DNA of 64,000 bases, from assembly GCF_002002905.1 (NCBI RefSeq), contig NZ_CP019509.1, positions 682,001 through 746,000 on the forward strand. The letters are read 5' to 3'. The DNA comes from Aquaspirillum sp. LM1. Lineage in GTDB: Bacteria > Pseudomonadota > Gammaproteobacteria > Burkholderiales > Aquaspirillaceae. The notes below the pieces were generated by a model. It searched no databases. It saw nothing but the letters and a program-made list of their open reading frames with translations, and was not told the DNA's origin. The position numbers were made by a program, and so were the translations under genes. Numbering within the stretch: the stretch's first letter is position 1; each line of letters begins with the position of its first letter. Positions 27,147-36,396 of this stretch are shown piece by piece.

Positions 27147-28331
27147 TCAGCCATGCGCCAGCGGGTCGTGCCCTGCCGGCAGGCTGGCACATACCTGATT
27201 GCGGCCATTCTGCTTGGCGTAATACATGCGATGGTCGGCCAGTTCCACCAGCGCGCGCCAGTCTTCGGTGGCATCGCCCATGCGTTCGGCCACGCCAATG
27301 CTGGCAGTCACCGGTGCACCGTCCGGGCGCAGGCCCAGCCCGTGTTCGCGCAAGCGCTCCAGCGCCTGGATGGCTTGTTCCAGGTCGGTATTGGGCATGA
27401 TCAGCAGAAATTCTTCACCGCCCCAGCGGGTGAGCATGTCGCCACGGCGCAGGCAGGCCTGAATATGCCGGGTCATGATGATCAGCACCTTGTCGCCGGC
27501 TTCGTGGCCGTACTGGTCGTTGATGCTCTTGAAATGGTCCAGATCGATAAACGCCACCGCCAGCGGCGCGCCGCTGCGGTTGGCCAGAATCAGTTGCAGC
27601 TCAAGCATTTCTTCGCCGCTGTTGCGGGAGAACATGCCGGTGAGCGGGTCACGGGTGGCCTGGCGCACTAGGGCAATCATGAATGCCAGCTGGCTCATCC
27701 CAGCCAGCGCCGACACGCCGGTAATCAGCACCAGTAACCAGAACGTGCCGAGAAACGCCGGCAGATCCAGGTGCGGCCAGCGCAGCGCAGCCGCCACCAG
27801 CTGGGCAATCAGGATCGGGCTGGCCAGTATTAGGTTTTCAATCAGCGTCAGCGGAAAAATCGACAAGCCGGCCAGCAGCACAAACGGCAGAAACGCATAG
27901 CCGGAACTGACCGCTGCCGACAGCCCGGTGAGTTCGTGGCTGCCCAGCACCGAGTAAGACGCGATGTAAAACAGCGTGGGGATGGCAAACAGCAGCGCCA
28001 TGGCCCGGTAGGCGTCGAGCAGATTGCCGCGTGGCCGGTAAAACAGCACCAGACAGGTAAACGCCGCGCTGGCCCCCAGCCGCATCAGCGCCAGCTGCCA
28101 CCACAGGGGCGGCTTGAACACCAGAAAGTCCACCAGGATCCACATGGGCGTGAGCACGGCAAACAGAAAGGCGAACAGGCGCACCCGGTTGACAATCATG
28201 GTGGCGCGCCGGCTGGTCAGCAGCGATAGCTGCTGGAAGGGCGTGGCCAGCCAGGGCAACTCGGTCTTTTTCAGCTCACCGGGCATCAGTCCGGTCAGGC
28301 GCTGCCAAATGATTTCTGCCAACTGATTCAT
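27147..28331 (-). CDS. Membrane-bound diguanylate cyclase (GGDEF)
   Basis: The protein has 394 residues from ATG 28331. Six or so transmembrane helices occupy about residues 40-230. The GGDEF domain follows, with DPLTGMFSRNSGEEMLELQL, FIDLDHFKSINDQYGHEAGD and an intact active site RWGGEEFLLIMP. The intact GGEEF predicts c-di-GMP synthesis. No obvious RxxD inhibitory site precedes the active site. The sensor part has no assigned ligand. The gene is single, between the aspartoacylase-like gene and a long AT-rich gap. Confidence 0.87.
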   Translation of the reverse strand: MNQLAEIIWQRLTGLMPGELKKTELPWLATPFQQLSLLTSRRATMIVNRVRLFAFLFAVLTPMWILVDFLVFKPPLWWQLALMRLGASAAFTCLVLFYRPRGNLLDAYRAMALLFAIPTLFYIASYSVLGSHELTGLSAAVSSGYAFLPFVLLAGLSIFPLTLIENLILASPILIAQLVAAALRWPHLDLPAFLGTFWLLVLITGVSALAGMSQLAFMIALVRQATRDPLTGMFSRNSGEEMLELQLILANRSGAPLAVAFIDLDHFKSINDQYGHEAGDKVLIIMTRHIQACLRRGDMLTRWGGEEFLLIMPNTDLEQAIQALERLREHGLGLRPDGAPVTASIGVAERMGDATEDWRALVELADHRMYYAKQNGRNQVCASLPAGHDPLAHG

Positions 28332-28986
28332 GTCTGTTTCACATCCTGAAGGTGGGGTCCGAGTGCGCCCTGCAACGTAAGGGAATCCGGGCAAAACGGC
28401 AAGTGAATCCTGTGCCGGGTTTGACTTGATCCATAGGCCATGGGTTTGCCTGGACGCCAAGCCTGAACAAAGGGCGCATGGCAACGGATGGCGGGTCTGG
28501 TCAGAGTGTGTGCCACGGGGCTGATCAATGGGTTGACGAAGGCAGACTGGGCGGGGATTTCCTGGCCGAATCGTGTGCGTCACCATGACAATGGTTATTT
28601 GTAATTCATAAAGCATTCAATGGCAAATCAAATGGCTCGCGCGCTCAGGCATGTTTAACCACCAGTAAAAGCGGTGCCAACAAGAATCGTATATTTACTT
28701 AAGTAATTATACCTAGAATGAATAAGTTGCCTGTAATAAGCAGTCATGACATCATAAATATAGCTGCGCTACCTTCGTTTTGGTTTTGTTATTAGGCTTA
28801 AAGTTAGATGTCAATTCTGGTTATAAAGCAGGTATTCGCCACAAAACAGCAAGTAGCATAAGCCATTGATGAACATTATATTTTTAACCTCCATCGGTGC
28901 CTGCCCGGTAAGGCGCTACCCCCTGTATGCGGGTGGGCGCGTTCCAGGGTTCAGCTGCCGACTGTGCCACAGAAAGGCCTGAGCAC
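28332..28986. other. AT-rich intergenic stretch with a 12-bp palindrome
   Basis: This 655-bp gap separates divergent genes. The part from about 28600 to 28890 is clearly AT-richer than the surroundings. It contains the perfect palindrome TTACTTAAGTAA at 28695-28706, a plausible regulator site. No ORF with coding character is seen. It probably carries the promoters of both flanking genes. Confidence 0.5.
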
Positions 28987-30141
28987 ATGTTAATGATTGA
29001 TGCAGAACAACACTTTGCCCACCCGGTAATTGACGATCTGTGCCGCCTGATTCACCAGCACCAATGGGAAGCCCGCTTTGAGCAGGCATTTGCTGCAGTG
29101 CGGCGCTACCAAATAGCCGGCTTTCCTGATCTGTGCTCGCTGAACGATTATTTCAGCTGGCTGGTTGGGCTGCTGGAATGGACTCCCTGCGAAAACAGCC
29201 AGGGTCGGGAAATCTACAACCGCATCTGTGAGTTTTACTTTGTGCTCGACCAGCCCAGCCTGCGCGAGTTGCAAAGCCCGCAAGCGCCGTGCGTGCCCGC
29301 TCCGCCGCTGACGCCGCTGTCGGCCTGGATGGTGGATTTTGCCCGTGCTTGGGGCAGTTTCCTGGATACGCCGGCGTCGCTGACCGCGCAGTCCTTGCAA
29401 AGCTTTTACCAGTCGCCAGCCTACAATATGGGCGAATACATTGCCGATCCGGGCGGCTGGAAAAGTTTCAACCAGTTCTTTGCCCGTCATGTCAAACCCG
29501 GCTACCGGCCCGTGGCTGCGCCGCTGGACGACCAGGTGCTGGTGTCGCCAGCGGATTCCACCTTTGTGGGGGCCTGGGCCATCAGCGCCGATTCGCATAT
29601 CACGGTGAAAAGCCTGCGCTGGTCGCTGGACGAACTGCTGGCCGACAGCCCATTTCGTGATCGCTTTCGCAGCGGCATTTTCATGCACAGCTTTCTGAAC
29701 ACCACCGACTATCATCGGCTGCATACCCCGGTGTCCGGGCGGGTGCTGGAGTCCCGGGTGATTCACGGCCAGGTTTACCTGGATGTGATTGCCAAACCCA
29801 CCAGCGACGACGATGACGCCCACCAGCTGACGCGTGAACCGGTACTGCACGCCCAGGATGGCACCGGTTATCAGTTTTCTCAGGCGCGCGGGCTGTTGGT
29901 GCTGGAGTCCAGCATTGGTCTGGTGGCGGTACTGCCGGTGGGCATGTGTCAGGTGTCATCGGTGGTGATGACTGCCGATGTGGGGGTGAAGTTGCGCAAG
30001 GGCGAAGAGTTTTCTTACTTCCAGTTTGGCGGGTCGGATGTGGTGATGCTGTTTGAAGCCAGCGCCAATGTCAGCCTGATCATGCAGCCTGGCGTGCATT
30101 ACAAGCAGGGCAACTGGATTGGCCAGTCTTTTCCGGTGTAG
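28987..30141 (+). CDS. Two-domain phosphatidylserine decarboxylase-family protein
   Basis: The protein has 384 residues from ATG 28987. About 150 N-terminal residues (LCRLIHQHQWEARFEQAF..., SLNDYFSWLVGLLEW) resemble the PSDC-type N-terminal domain found in fungal and some bacterial relatives. The catalytic PSD domain follows. The serine-protease-like self-processing residues are present: Asp190 in SPADSTFVG, His243/His246 in DYHRLHTPV and Ser350 in FGGSDVV, where the chain should split to form the pyruvoyl group. The usual motif is LGST/GGST; Asp351 replaces Thr. The N-domain layout is that of L-tryptophan decarboxylase-like members rather than housekeeping Psd, so an amino acid substrate is possible. 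Confidence 0.75.
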   Translation: MLMIDAEQHFAHPVIDDLCRLIHQHQWEARFEQAFAAVRRYQIAGFPDLCSLNDYFSWLVGLLEWTPCENSQGREIYNRICEFYFVLDQPSLRELQSPQAPCVPAPPLTPLSAWMVDFARAWGSFLDTPASLTAQSLQSFYQSPAYNMGEYIADPGGWKSFNQFFARHVKPGYRPVAAPLDDQVLVSPADSTFVGAWAISADSHITVKSLRWSLDELLADSPFRDRFRSGIFMHSFLNTTDYHRLHTPVSGRVLESRVIHGQVYLDVIAKPTSDDDDAHQLTREPVLHAQDGTGYQFSQARGLLVLESSIGLVAVLPVGMCQVSSVVMTADVGVKLRKGEEFSYFQFGGSDVVMLFEASANVSLIMQPGVHYKQGNWIGQSFPV

Positions 30142-30211
30142 AGGTGTTGTGGTTTTGCCATCGGGATGCCATCAGGCACATGCATACCGATGGTTATTTC
30201 CGGTGTTGTAG

Positions 30212-30237
30212 TCAATTCTGATAGGCGTAACCGATAC
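30212..30237 (+). promoter_or_regulatory. Candidate sigma-28 promoter of the chemoreceptor gene
   Basis: TCAA at 30212-30215 and CCGATA at 30231-30236 are separated by 15 bases. The flagellar sigma-28 consensus (TAAA-N15-GCCGATAA) has one base more. It lies about 175 bp upstream of the chemoreceptor start. Confidence 0.45.
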
Positions 30238-30412
30238 TGGGTGTTGTATTTTTATGTCAATGGCGAAACAAGCGCTGGCTTCATGCTGGCGCTTGTGCCA
30301 GACTCTCGATCTGACATCTATCGGCTTGGCAAGAAAAAAATAAATCAGGCAGAACGCCACACGTAAAACTTGTCAAGGAAAATTATCCTAATGTTCTACA
30401 ACGATCTTAACC

Positions 30413-32407
30413 ATGCCCCTCTTTGCTCATTCCATTCGTTATCGCATCACCTTTCTGGCTGTCATCATCGCCTCGTGCATTTTTGCCCTGTCCATGCTGG
30501 TAGGTACCCTGGATAGCCACGACGCCGCCCTCAATGCCGCCCAAAACAATGCCAGATTACTGGCCGAACGCGAAGCCGCCCGGCTGGAAGGCGAGCTTAA
30601 GCAAGCCTTCAGCAGTGCCCACACCCTGGCTTGGGTATTGCAGGGCATGAAGGAAGGCGGTCAGGCCCCCAGCCGCGAGCAAATCGACCTGGCCATGCGT
30701 GAAATGCTCAAGCAAAACCCCAATGTGCTGGCTTACGGCAGCCTGTGGGAGCCCAATGCGCTGGACGGACGCGACAGCGAATTTGTCAATCGGGCCCCCG
30801 GCCACGACAAAACCGGACGCTATCTGCCTTACTGGAACCGCGCCTCCGGACAAATAGCCGTTGAACCGCTGGTGGATTACGACAAACCCGGTGCCAACGA
30901 CTGGTATCTGACACCACAAAAAACCCTGAAAGCCATCTTTACCGACCCCTATCCCTACAAGGTGGCCGGACGTGAAGTGCTGGTGGCGACTGTGTCCACG
31001 CCGGTGCTGGTGGCCGGCAAGTTTGCCGGCGTCGTGGCGCTGGACTATCCGCTGGAAGGGCTGCAAAAATCGCTGGCCGAGGTGCGTCCTTTCCAGGCTG
31101 GCTACGCCGCGCTGATTTCCAATGGCGGGTTTTACGCCAGCCACCCCAACTCCAGCCTGTTGGGTAAAAAAGCCGACACCCTGTCGCCCGCTGCACTGGA
31201 GGCCATTGCCCAGGGCAAGCCTTACCAGTTTGAAGCCGCTGGGCAGATGTATGTGTTTGCCCCGCTGACGCTGGGGCATGGCGCTGCGCCGTGGTCGCTG
31301 ATGGTGAGCTTCCCGATGGCGGTGGTGCTGGCCGACGCCAACCAGCTGGTGTGGAAAATGGCCATTTCTGCCCTGGTGGGCATTGGCGTGATGGTGCTGG
31401 TGCTGGCCTTTAGCATCCGCAAAATGATTCGTCCGCTGGAAAAACTCTCGCATACCGTCAGCGAACTGCAAGGCGATCTGACCGTGCGCCTGCCCATCAG
31501 CCGCAAGGATGAGATTGGCCAGATTGCTCAGGCATTCAACGATTTCATGGGGCGTTTGCACCCGGTGGTGCGCGATATTCGCCAGCAAAGCGAAGTCGTG
31601 GATCAAACCGGCCAGGAACTGGCGCAACTGACGCAAACCGTGGCCGGGCGCTCACACCAGCAAAGCCAGGCTTCGCAATCCACCGCCAGCGCCATGGAGG
31701 AAATTGCCACCGGCATCAGCCATGTGGCCAGTTCGGCACATCAGGCTGGGATGGAAGCGGAAGAAACCGAAAAATTCATCAACAACGCCACCGCCAGTAT
31801 TCAGCGCATGGCCAGTGAAATCCGCGCGGTCAACAGCACCATCGGCGAGGTGAAAAGCCGGGTGTCGCAGCTGGACGTGAACGCCAGCAAAATTGACCGG
31901 ATTGCCCAGACCATCCAGGACATTGCCGAGCAGACCAATCTGCTGGCGCTCAATGCCGCCATTGAGGCCGCCCGAGCCGGCGAACAGGGGCGCGGCTTTG
32001 CCGTGGTAGCCGACGAAGTACGCAAGCTGGCCGAGCGCACCACCCAGGCCACGCTGGAAATTTCCCGCCTGCTGCAAACCATCCAGAAAGAAACCGGCCA
32101 GGTGGTTGATGTGGTGGAAGACGCCGCCCATCGCATTGACGAAGGGGCCACCCAGTCGGATGACACGGTGAAGCTGATCAGCCATATCCATCAGCGGGTA
32201 CAAAGCATGGCCGCGCAAACCACCTCGATTGCCCAGGCCAGCGCCCAGCAGGCACAGGCGTGCGGTGAAGTGGCCATGCATGTGGAAACCATCAGCACCG
32301 CCGCCCAGGAAAACGACCAAACGATGACCGAAGCAGAAGCAGCCGTGCGCAATATGTGCCAGAAGGTCAGCGCACTGGGTGAAAAGGTGGGGGTGTTCCG
32401 GGTGTAA
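30413..32407 (+). CDS. Methyl-accepting chemotaxis protein with Cache sensor
   Basis: The protein has 664 residues. TM1 covers about 9-29 and is followed by a large periplasmic double-Cache-type domain (about 35-300) with [40 protein letters not shown] and [17 protein letters not shown]2 is near 316-336, then a HAMP domain, then the signalling domain with the conserved hairpin tip [20 protein letters not shown] and [15 protein letters not shown]. The C terminus lacks a CheR/CheB-docking NWETF pentapeptide. Cache sensors of this kind bind amino acids or organic acids. It probably signals to the CheA encoded at 47459. Confidence 0.92.
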   Translation: MPLFAHSIRYRITFLAVIIASCIFALSMLVGTLDSHDAALNAAQNNARLLAEREAARLEGELKQAFSSAHTLAWVLQGMKEGGQAPSREQIDLAMREMLKQNPNVLAYGSLWEPNALDGRDSEFVNRAPGHDKTGRYLPYWNRASGQIAVEPLVDYDKPGANDWYLTPQKTLKAIFTDPYPYKVAGREVLVATVSTPVLVAGKFAGVVALDYPLEGLQKSLAEVRPFQAGYAALISNGGFYASHPNSSLLGKKADTLSPAALEAIAQGKPYQFEAAGQMYVFAPLTLGHGAAPWSLMVSFPMAVVLADANQLVWKMAISALVGIGVMVLVLAFSIRKMIRPLEKLSHTVSELQGDLTVRLPISRKDEIGQIAQAFNDFMGRLHPVVRDIRQQSEVVDQTGQELAQLTQTVAGRSHQQSQASQSTASAMEEIATGISHVASSAHQAGMEAEETEKFINNATASIQRMASEIRAVNSTIGEVKSRVSQLDVNASKIDRIAQTIQDIAEQTNLLALNAAIEAARAGEQGRGFAVVADEVRKLAERTTQATLEISRLLQTIQKETGQVVDVVEDAAHRIDEGATQSDDTVKLISHIHQRVQSMAAQTTSIAQASAQQAQACGEVAMHVETISTAAQENDQTMTEAEAAVRNMCQKVSALGEKVGVFRV

Positions 32408-32421
32408 GCGTTTTCTTTTGC

Positions 32422-32443
32422 ACGGCCCTGCTCCCAGGGCCGT
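32422..32443 (+). terminator. Hairpin terminator after the chemoreceptor gene
   Basis: ACGGCCCTG pairs perfectly with CAGGGCCGT around a CTCC loop, 14 bp after the stop codon, followed by TGCTT. Confidence 0.65.
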
Positions 32444-32451
32444 TGCTTCCA

Positions 32452-32463
32452 TGATACGTATCA
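32452..32463. promoter_or_regulatory. 12-bp perfect palindrome upstream of the helical-toxin-like operon
   Basis: TGATACGTATCA is self-complementary and lies about 300 bp before the first gene of the operon, immediately after the chemoreceptor terminator. It could be a regulator site; no regulator gene is adjacent. Confidence 0.35.
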
Positions 32464-32562
32464 AAAAATAGACTGTCGGGCAGCCATTTCAAGGGTCACG
32501 CTGGTTGATTCAGAAAAATCGTGTTTGCCAAAAGCAAAACCCAGCAAAAATCAACACGCTGG

Positions 32563-32582
32563 ATTCCCGCCTTCGCGGGAAT
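32563..32582. repeat. dRS3-like palindrome
   Basis: ATTCCC and GGGAAT are separated by eight bases, and the flanks CTGG and GACG match the arms found in the 247-bp array and in the MITE-like element. It lies in the 313-bp gap between the chemoreceptor and the three-gene operon. No ORF in that gap looks real. Confidence 0.8.
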
Positions 32583-32759
32583 GACGATTTTTTCAGCGTT
32601 TCCCAAGCAGAACAGCAAGGCATGGACCCGCCTCAGACCATGTGGCTGCCATCTGATTGAATGGATTGGGCTGGATAGCTGTGGCACTGACTTGTTGAAC
32701 CTGCTTCTGCCCGGCAAAAAATGACGTTATTTTTCATCCCAGTGGAGATCGGTAAGCAA

Positions 32760-33635
32760 ATGGCCAATAATACGATTCGCGCCTCCTTAAGCCCCATCGC
32801 AGGACTCGGAATTCAAACAACCCGGTTGGCAGACAACATCATCTCACTCACCCGTGCCAGAGATATGTTGATGTCGGCAGTGCAAACCATCCAAACAGCG
32901 CCTCCAGACTCACAGCAAATACTGGCCCCTCTCCTGGCTCAGAGTGTCAATCCACTCCTGGTCATGGGGCAAATGCTCGAGGCCGATCTCTATGATGTGG
33001 CAGAGCAGATGAGGGCGTATATTGCCGAGATGGCAAATGCCTTCCCGATGATCAAGGCCGTGCCGGTTCCTGGTGTGCTCAAGAGCGTCATCACCATCCT
33101 ATTGGTACGGGCAACCGCTACCAAAGCTGCTGCTGCCAATGCCAGCCAGATGCTGACCAATTACCAGGGCACGGCAAACAGGGCTGCCGCCGCATTGAAT
33201 AGCGCCTGCATGGAACTAGATCGGGAAAATCAGGATCTTCAGCGACAGGCAGAATCCCTGAAGCAACAGATGCACGACATGACCAGCGGCAATTGCTGCG
33301 AGCAGATTGGGCATGCCTTCGAAATGGCTTTTGGTCATCTTAGCGACGATTTGGCCGCAGATGAACGGAAAATTCGGCGGATCGAATACGTTTACGCCAT
33401 CAACTTGAACGCAATTGATGGTGTTAATCAGTTGGTTCGCAAGATGGGCGATATTGCCGCCATCTCCTCCTCACTAGAAGTGTCCTGGCGCAGCCAAGCC
33501 GACAATCTTGGCACCCTGCATGACGACCTGGCCTCAGTGCTGGCAGACACTTCCCCCGCCGATATCCAGTCAGACATGGAGTATGTCCAATCTGACTGGC
33601 AAACTATTTCCAACACACTCAGCAAAATCAGCTGA
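32760..33635 (+). CDS. All-helical protein A of a putative tripartite pore-forming toxin
   Basis: The protein has 291 residues from ATG 32760 (GGAG 12 bases upstream); ATG 32721 in the same frame would add 13. It is predicted entirely helical, with no signal peptide. A moderately hydrophobic segment lies at about 101-128 (VPVPGVLKSVITILLV), then a coiled coil at 140-172 (ENQDLQRQAESLKQQ) and a Cys-Cys pair at 179-180. The C-terminal DIQSDMEYVQSDWQTISNTL (269-288) closely resembles the C terminus of protein B. Similar size, helical make-up and operon order are known from the A components of ClyA-superfamily tripartite toxins (AhlABC, SmhABC, HBL/Nhe). I recognise the architecture, not a specific homologue. 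Composition is AT-richer than the neighbours. Confidence 0.5.
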   Translation: MANNTIRASLSPIAGLGIQTTRLADNIISLTRARDMLMSAVQTIQTAPPDSQQILAPLLAQSVNPLLVMGQMLEADLYDVAEQMRAYIAEMANAFPMIKAVPVPGVLKSVITILLVRATATKAAAANASQMLTNYQGTANRAAAALNSACMELDRENQDLQRQAESLKQQMHDMTSGNCCEQIGHAFEMAFGHLSDDLAADERKIRRIEYVYAINLNAIDGVNQLVRKMGDIAAISSSLEVSWRSQADNLGTLHDDLASVLADTSPADIQSDMEYVQSDWQTISNTLSKIS

Positions 33636-33692
33636 TGTGCTTGAATCATCACGTACGGCCAAACTTCACTCACTGACACAAAGGAAATCGCG

Positions 33693-34865
33693 ATGGCAAC
33701 CACCAGCAATACTTCAGCAGTCAATCAAAAACTGGGCACTGGCGCGCTGAAAGCCAATGTAGGCAACCTGGGGGCTTATCAGCAGATCATGCAGGCTTTT
33801 GTCAATTACATCACGTCAGTGGGTAGCCCGCCTAGCCTGCCGGCCAATGACAATGTCTCTGCCACCGTCACCAATGCCGCCAACCAGGCGCTCACCCAGA
33901 TGGGCAATGATTTCCGGGCGGCACAAGCCACCGCCAGTGGTTTGGTCACGCAAATCAATGCCATCACAGATGTGATCACTGCTGCCAACACTTACACCCG
34001 GCATAGTGAAATCACCATAGGCAATATGTTAACCGCGATTATCGCCTACAAGAAAGGCGGCACACTGGATCGCGACAACTTGGTCTCGCAGCTTCGCCGC
34101 ATGGTGCAAAATGCTGAGCGTCTGGAGGCACAAGTTGGCACGGCACATGTCGATACTGATAAGGCAGTGCGCTCCCTGCAGTTATGGGAAGCCAGTTTAA
34201 ATACCGATCTTCAGGCCTTGCAAACGGCTATCCCGCCCGCTGATGGCAAGGTGCTGAACCTGAATACCCTGACCGAACCGGCGGCGGCCAAACAGCTGGC
34301 TGACCAAGTTTCCTCATTGAATAATGAAATCAGTTCGCTGCAGACAGAGATCAACTGGCTGACGTTTGGCGAAGTTTCGGTAGGTGTGGTAGGGGGGCTG
34401 ATTGCCATTACCAACTTCTGGAACCCGATTGGCTGGGTTGCTGCCGGTTTAACTGCCTATGGCGAGGTGGAAATGGTGGGCAAAAAAGCGCAAGACATTG
34501 CGCAAAAAAACACTGATCTACAAAACCTGGCTGTGACCCAGGACGAGCAGGCTATTTTGCACCCGCTCTACTCCATCAAAAATGCAGTCAGCCAACTCAG
34601 TTCGGGGGTCTCTGCGGCAGAGGAAATCTCGAAGGAATTGCTCTCAATGAAAGATGACTTCCAGGCCGCCATTGATGACATTGATACCTTTATCAATGAT
34701 TTGACTAAGGGTGTTGATGCTGATGATCTGGAAAGTGATGCCGAATACGTGAAATCCGACTATGACACGTTGCAAAAACTGTGCAACACGCTGCTCACAC
34801 CGGTGCCGACCGCCATCGTTAGCCAGAGCCAGATGGCCAAGGTGGTGGAGGCGAAGTCCGCCTGA
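33693..34865 (+). CDS. All-helical protein B with hydrophobic hairpin (putative pore-forming subunit)
   Basis: The protein has 390 residues, with AAAGGA before ATG 33693. Long amphipathic helices (about 130-222) lead into a hydrophobic hairpin at 226-254 (VSVGVVGGLIAIT, a NFWNPIG turn, then WVAAGL). A second long helix pair follows (260-285 and 300-340). The C-terminal DLESDAEYVKSDYDTLQKL (345-363) echoes protein A. A hydrophobic beta- or helical tongue set between two long coiled helices and no signal peptide are the hallmarks of the membrane-inserting component in HBL/Nhe and AhlB-type alpha pore-forming toxins. Secretion would need lysis or a non-Sec route. It is 57 bp behind gene A. Confidence 0.55.
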   Translation: MATTSNTSAVNQKLGTGALKANVGNLGAYQQIMQAFVNYITSVGSPPSLPANDNVSATVTNAANQALTQMGNDFRAAQATASGLVTQINAITDVITAANTYTRHSEITIGNMLTAIIAYKKGGTLDRDNLVSQLRRMVQNAERLEAQVGTAHVDTDKAVRSLQLWEASLNTDLQALQTAIPPADGKVLNLNTLTEPAAAKQLADQVSSLNNEISSLQTEINWLTFGEVSVGVVGGLIAITNFWNPIGWVAAGLTAYGEVEMVGKKAQDIAQKNTDLQNLAVTQDEQAILHPLYSIKNAVSQLSSGVSAAEEISKELLSMKDDFQAAIDDIDTFINDLTKGVDADDLESDAEYVKSDYDTLQKLCNTLLTPVPTAIVSQSQMAKVVEAKSA

Positions 34866-34942
34866 GCGCAGCCACATCAAAACGCTCCAGCCGGGGTCTT
34901 CAAGGCCTCGGCTAACCTTTGAATTCATACACAGAGACAGAC

Positions 34943-36100
34943 ATGCCCAGCAATATCTTCGATGTACCCGATGCATTGATTGCACATGTGGTTCAAGCCA
35001 CAGCCTATGGCCAAAACACACAGACGGCCAACCAGCTCCTCGGCATGGCCAGGCCGACGGCTCCACCTGCAAATTCCACACTGAGTCAGCCGCAGATCGA
35101 CCTGATCATGGTGGCCATCGACAAACACTTTGATAATGCCAAAAATCTGGCTACGCAGTGGGAGTCCGGCACCCCTCTGCTTGAGGCAAATCCAATTAAA
35201 GACCAGGTAACCGGTGTGTTTTTGGGGTTCCAGCGCTTCGCCAGACACATGGATGTCGAGTATAAAATCTTAATCGAGGCCGCTTATGCCAATGATAATA
35301 GCCACATTGCCGACAAGCTGAGGCGATTAAAAGGCACGCTGGAAATCTTGCTTGCCGAGAGCAAGGGGGCAAAAACCTCTGTGGCAGAGTATCAATCCCA
35401 ATTGGCTGATGCACTGTCTGCTTTTGAAAAGGATTACCAGAACGTTCTCAGCGAGCTTGGCACAGTTTCTGGCGCAATCAGCGGGTTAAAGGCAAAGATT
35501 GAGAGCCTGCAAAACAATATCGCTGAAAATAACGCTGAGGTGCTCAGCAGCTTTCTGGATACCGCAGGAACTGAGATCGAGCAGGGCGTCGCGCTAGCGG
35601 GGGCCGTGGCCGAAGAAAATCCGGGCGAAGCTGTGTCGGCTGGCGTTCAAATGGGGGTGGCATCTATCAAGGGCTTGGTCAAAATCATTGAGCTCAATGA
35701 TAAGACACTCAACGATTTACTGGCAATTCGGGAATTAAGAAAACAGATTAACGAAGATGAAGTTATTTTAGTGGTATTGTTGAATATTGGTACAATGCTC
35801 GCCTCGCTGGGCGCAACACATGGCCTGCCACTCAATATTGTAGGTGACATCATCGACTATTGGGCGCAACTAGACGATCACATCACCTTGCTACTCCAGC
35901 AGCATCCGAATGATTTGGTGGCACAGATTGATATAACCAACTTCTCACCCGCGACCGAAGACGACAAAAACCCGGCCTTCCCTCCGTGGAATATCCTGCA
36001 ACCGCTGGACCGGGCCGCACGGGTATTCAACAAGATTCTGGCATTGCAGCCCACCATCTTTGGGGATAACACACAGTTTACCAAGTTGGAGGCAAGTTAG
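34943..36100 (+). CDS. All-helical protein C of a putative tripartite pore-forming toxin
   Basis: The protein has 385 residues from ATG 34943. It is helical throughout, with a coiled coil at about 120-197, a weakly hydrophobic Gly/Ala/Val-rich segment at 207-250 ([13 protein letters not shown]...[13 protein letters not shown]), and a strongly hydrophobic helix at 273-303 ([17 protein letters not shown]...LNIVG). The last 50 residues are Pro-rich and polar. There is no signal peptide. Order, size and topology fit the third component of a tripartite alpha-helical toxin (compare AhlC or the MakB/MakE type). The gap to gene B is 77 bp and nothing else follows on this strand before the hairpins at 36157 and 36317. 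Confidence 0.5.
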   Translation: MPSNIFDVPDALIAHVVQATAYGQNTQTANQLLGMARPTAPPANSTLSQPQIDLIMVAIDKHFDNAKNLATQWESGTPLLEANPIKDQVTGVFLGFQRFARHMDVEYKILIEAAYANDNSHIADKLRRLKGTLEILLAESKGAKTSVAEYQSQLADALSAFEKDYQNVLSELGTVSGAISGLKAKIESLQNNIAENNAEVLSSFLDTAGTEIEQGVALAGAVAEENPGEAVSAGVQMGVASIKGLVKIIELNDKTLNDLLAIRELRKQINEDEVILVVLLNIGTMLASLGATHGLPLNIVGDIIDYWAQLDDHITLLLQQHPNDLVAQIDITNFSPATEDDKNPAFPPWNILQPLDRAARVFNKILALQPTIFGDNTQFTKLEAS

Positions 36101-36156
36101 AGTCGCCTACACCCCCCCTCCTGTGTGAGCCATTGCCCACCACCTGGACTTTCGTT

Positions 36157-36336
36157 GCCTGCCAGCGGATTCGCTGCCAGGCGGCATTACCAGGCAATGC
36201 GGCACATGGGGGCGGGTGTCTCCGCTGGATGGGAGGGTCTGGCCCGCGCAATCCGGTTGAATCCCGCCCAGCCCAGGCGGATAATAGCCGCAGGGCCGCA
36301 CTGTCTGGCCTGGACAGGCCCCGGAATGCCGGGGCC
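36157..36336. terminator. Hairpins between the toxin-like operon and rnfA
   Basis: Two stems lie in the 296-bp gap. One at 36157-36182 pairs GCCTGCCAGCG with CGCTGCCAGGC (one mismatch). One at 36317-36336 pairs GGCCCCGG with CCGGGGCC and is followed by ATCTTTATGG. They probably end the toxin-like transcript and separate it from rnf. The frame running through to rnfA is a 5' extension without family similarity. Confidence 0.5.
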
Positions 36337-36396
36337 ATCTTTATGGCTTGTTCGGTTGCAGCGCCCAAGCTGCTGCCCAAGGTGGACGTTTTGCCC

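Noticed and set aside
30166-30366. 66-residue frame between the decarboxylase and chemoreceptor genes
   Set aside because: It has no ribosome site, overlaps the likely chemoreceptor promoter, and contains an ACAAGCGC/GCGCTTGT stem at 30268-30296.
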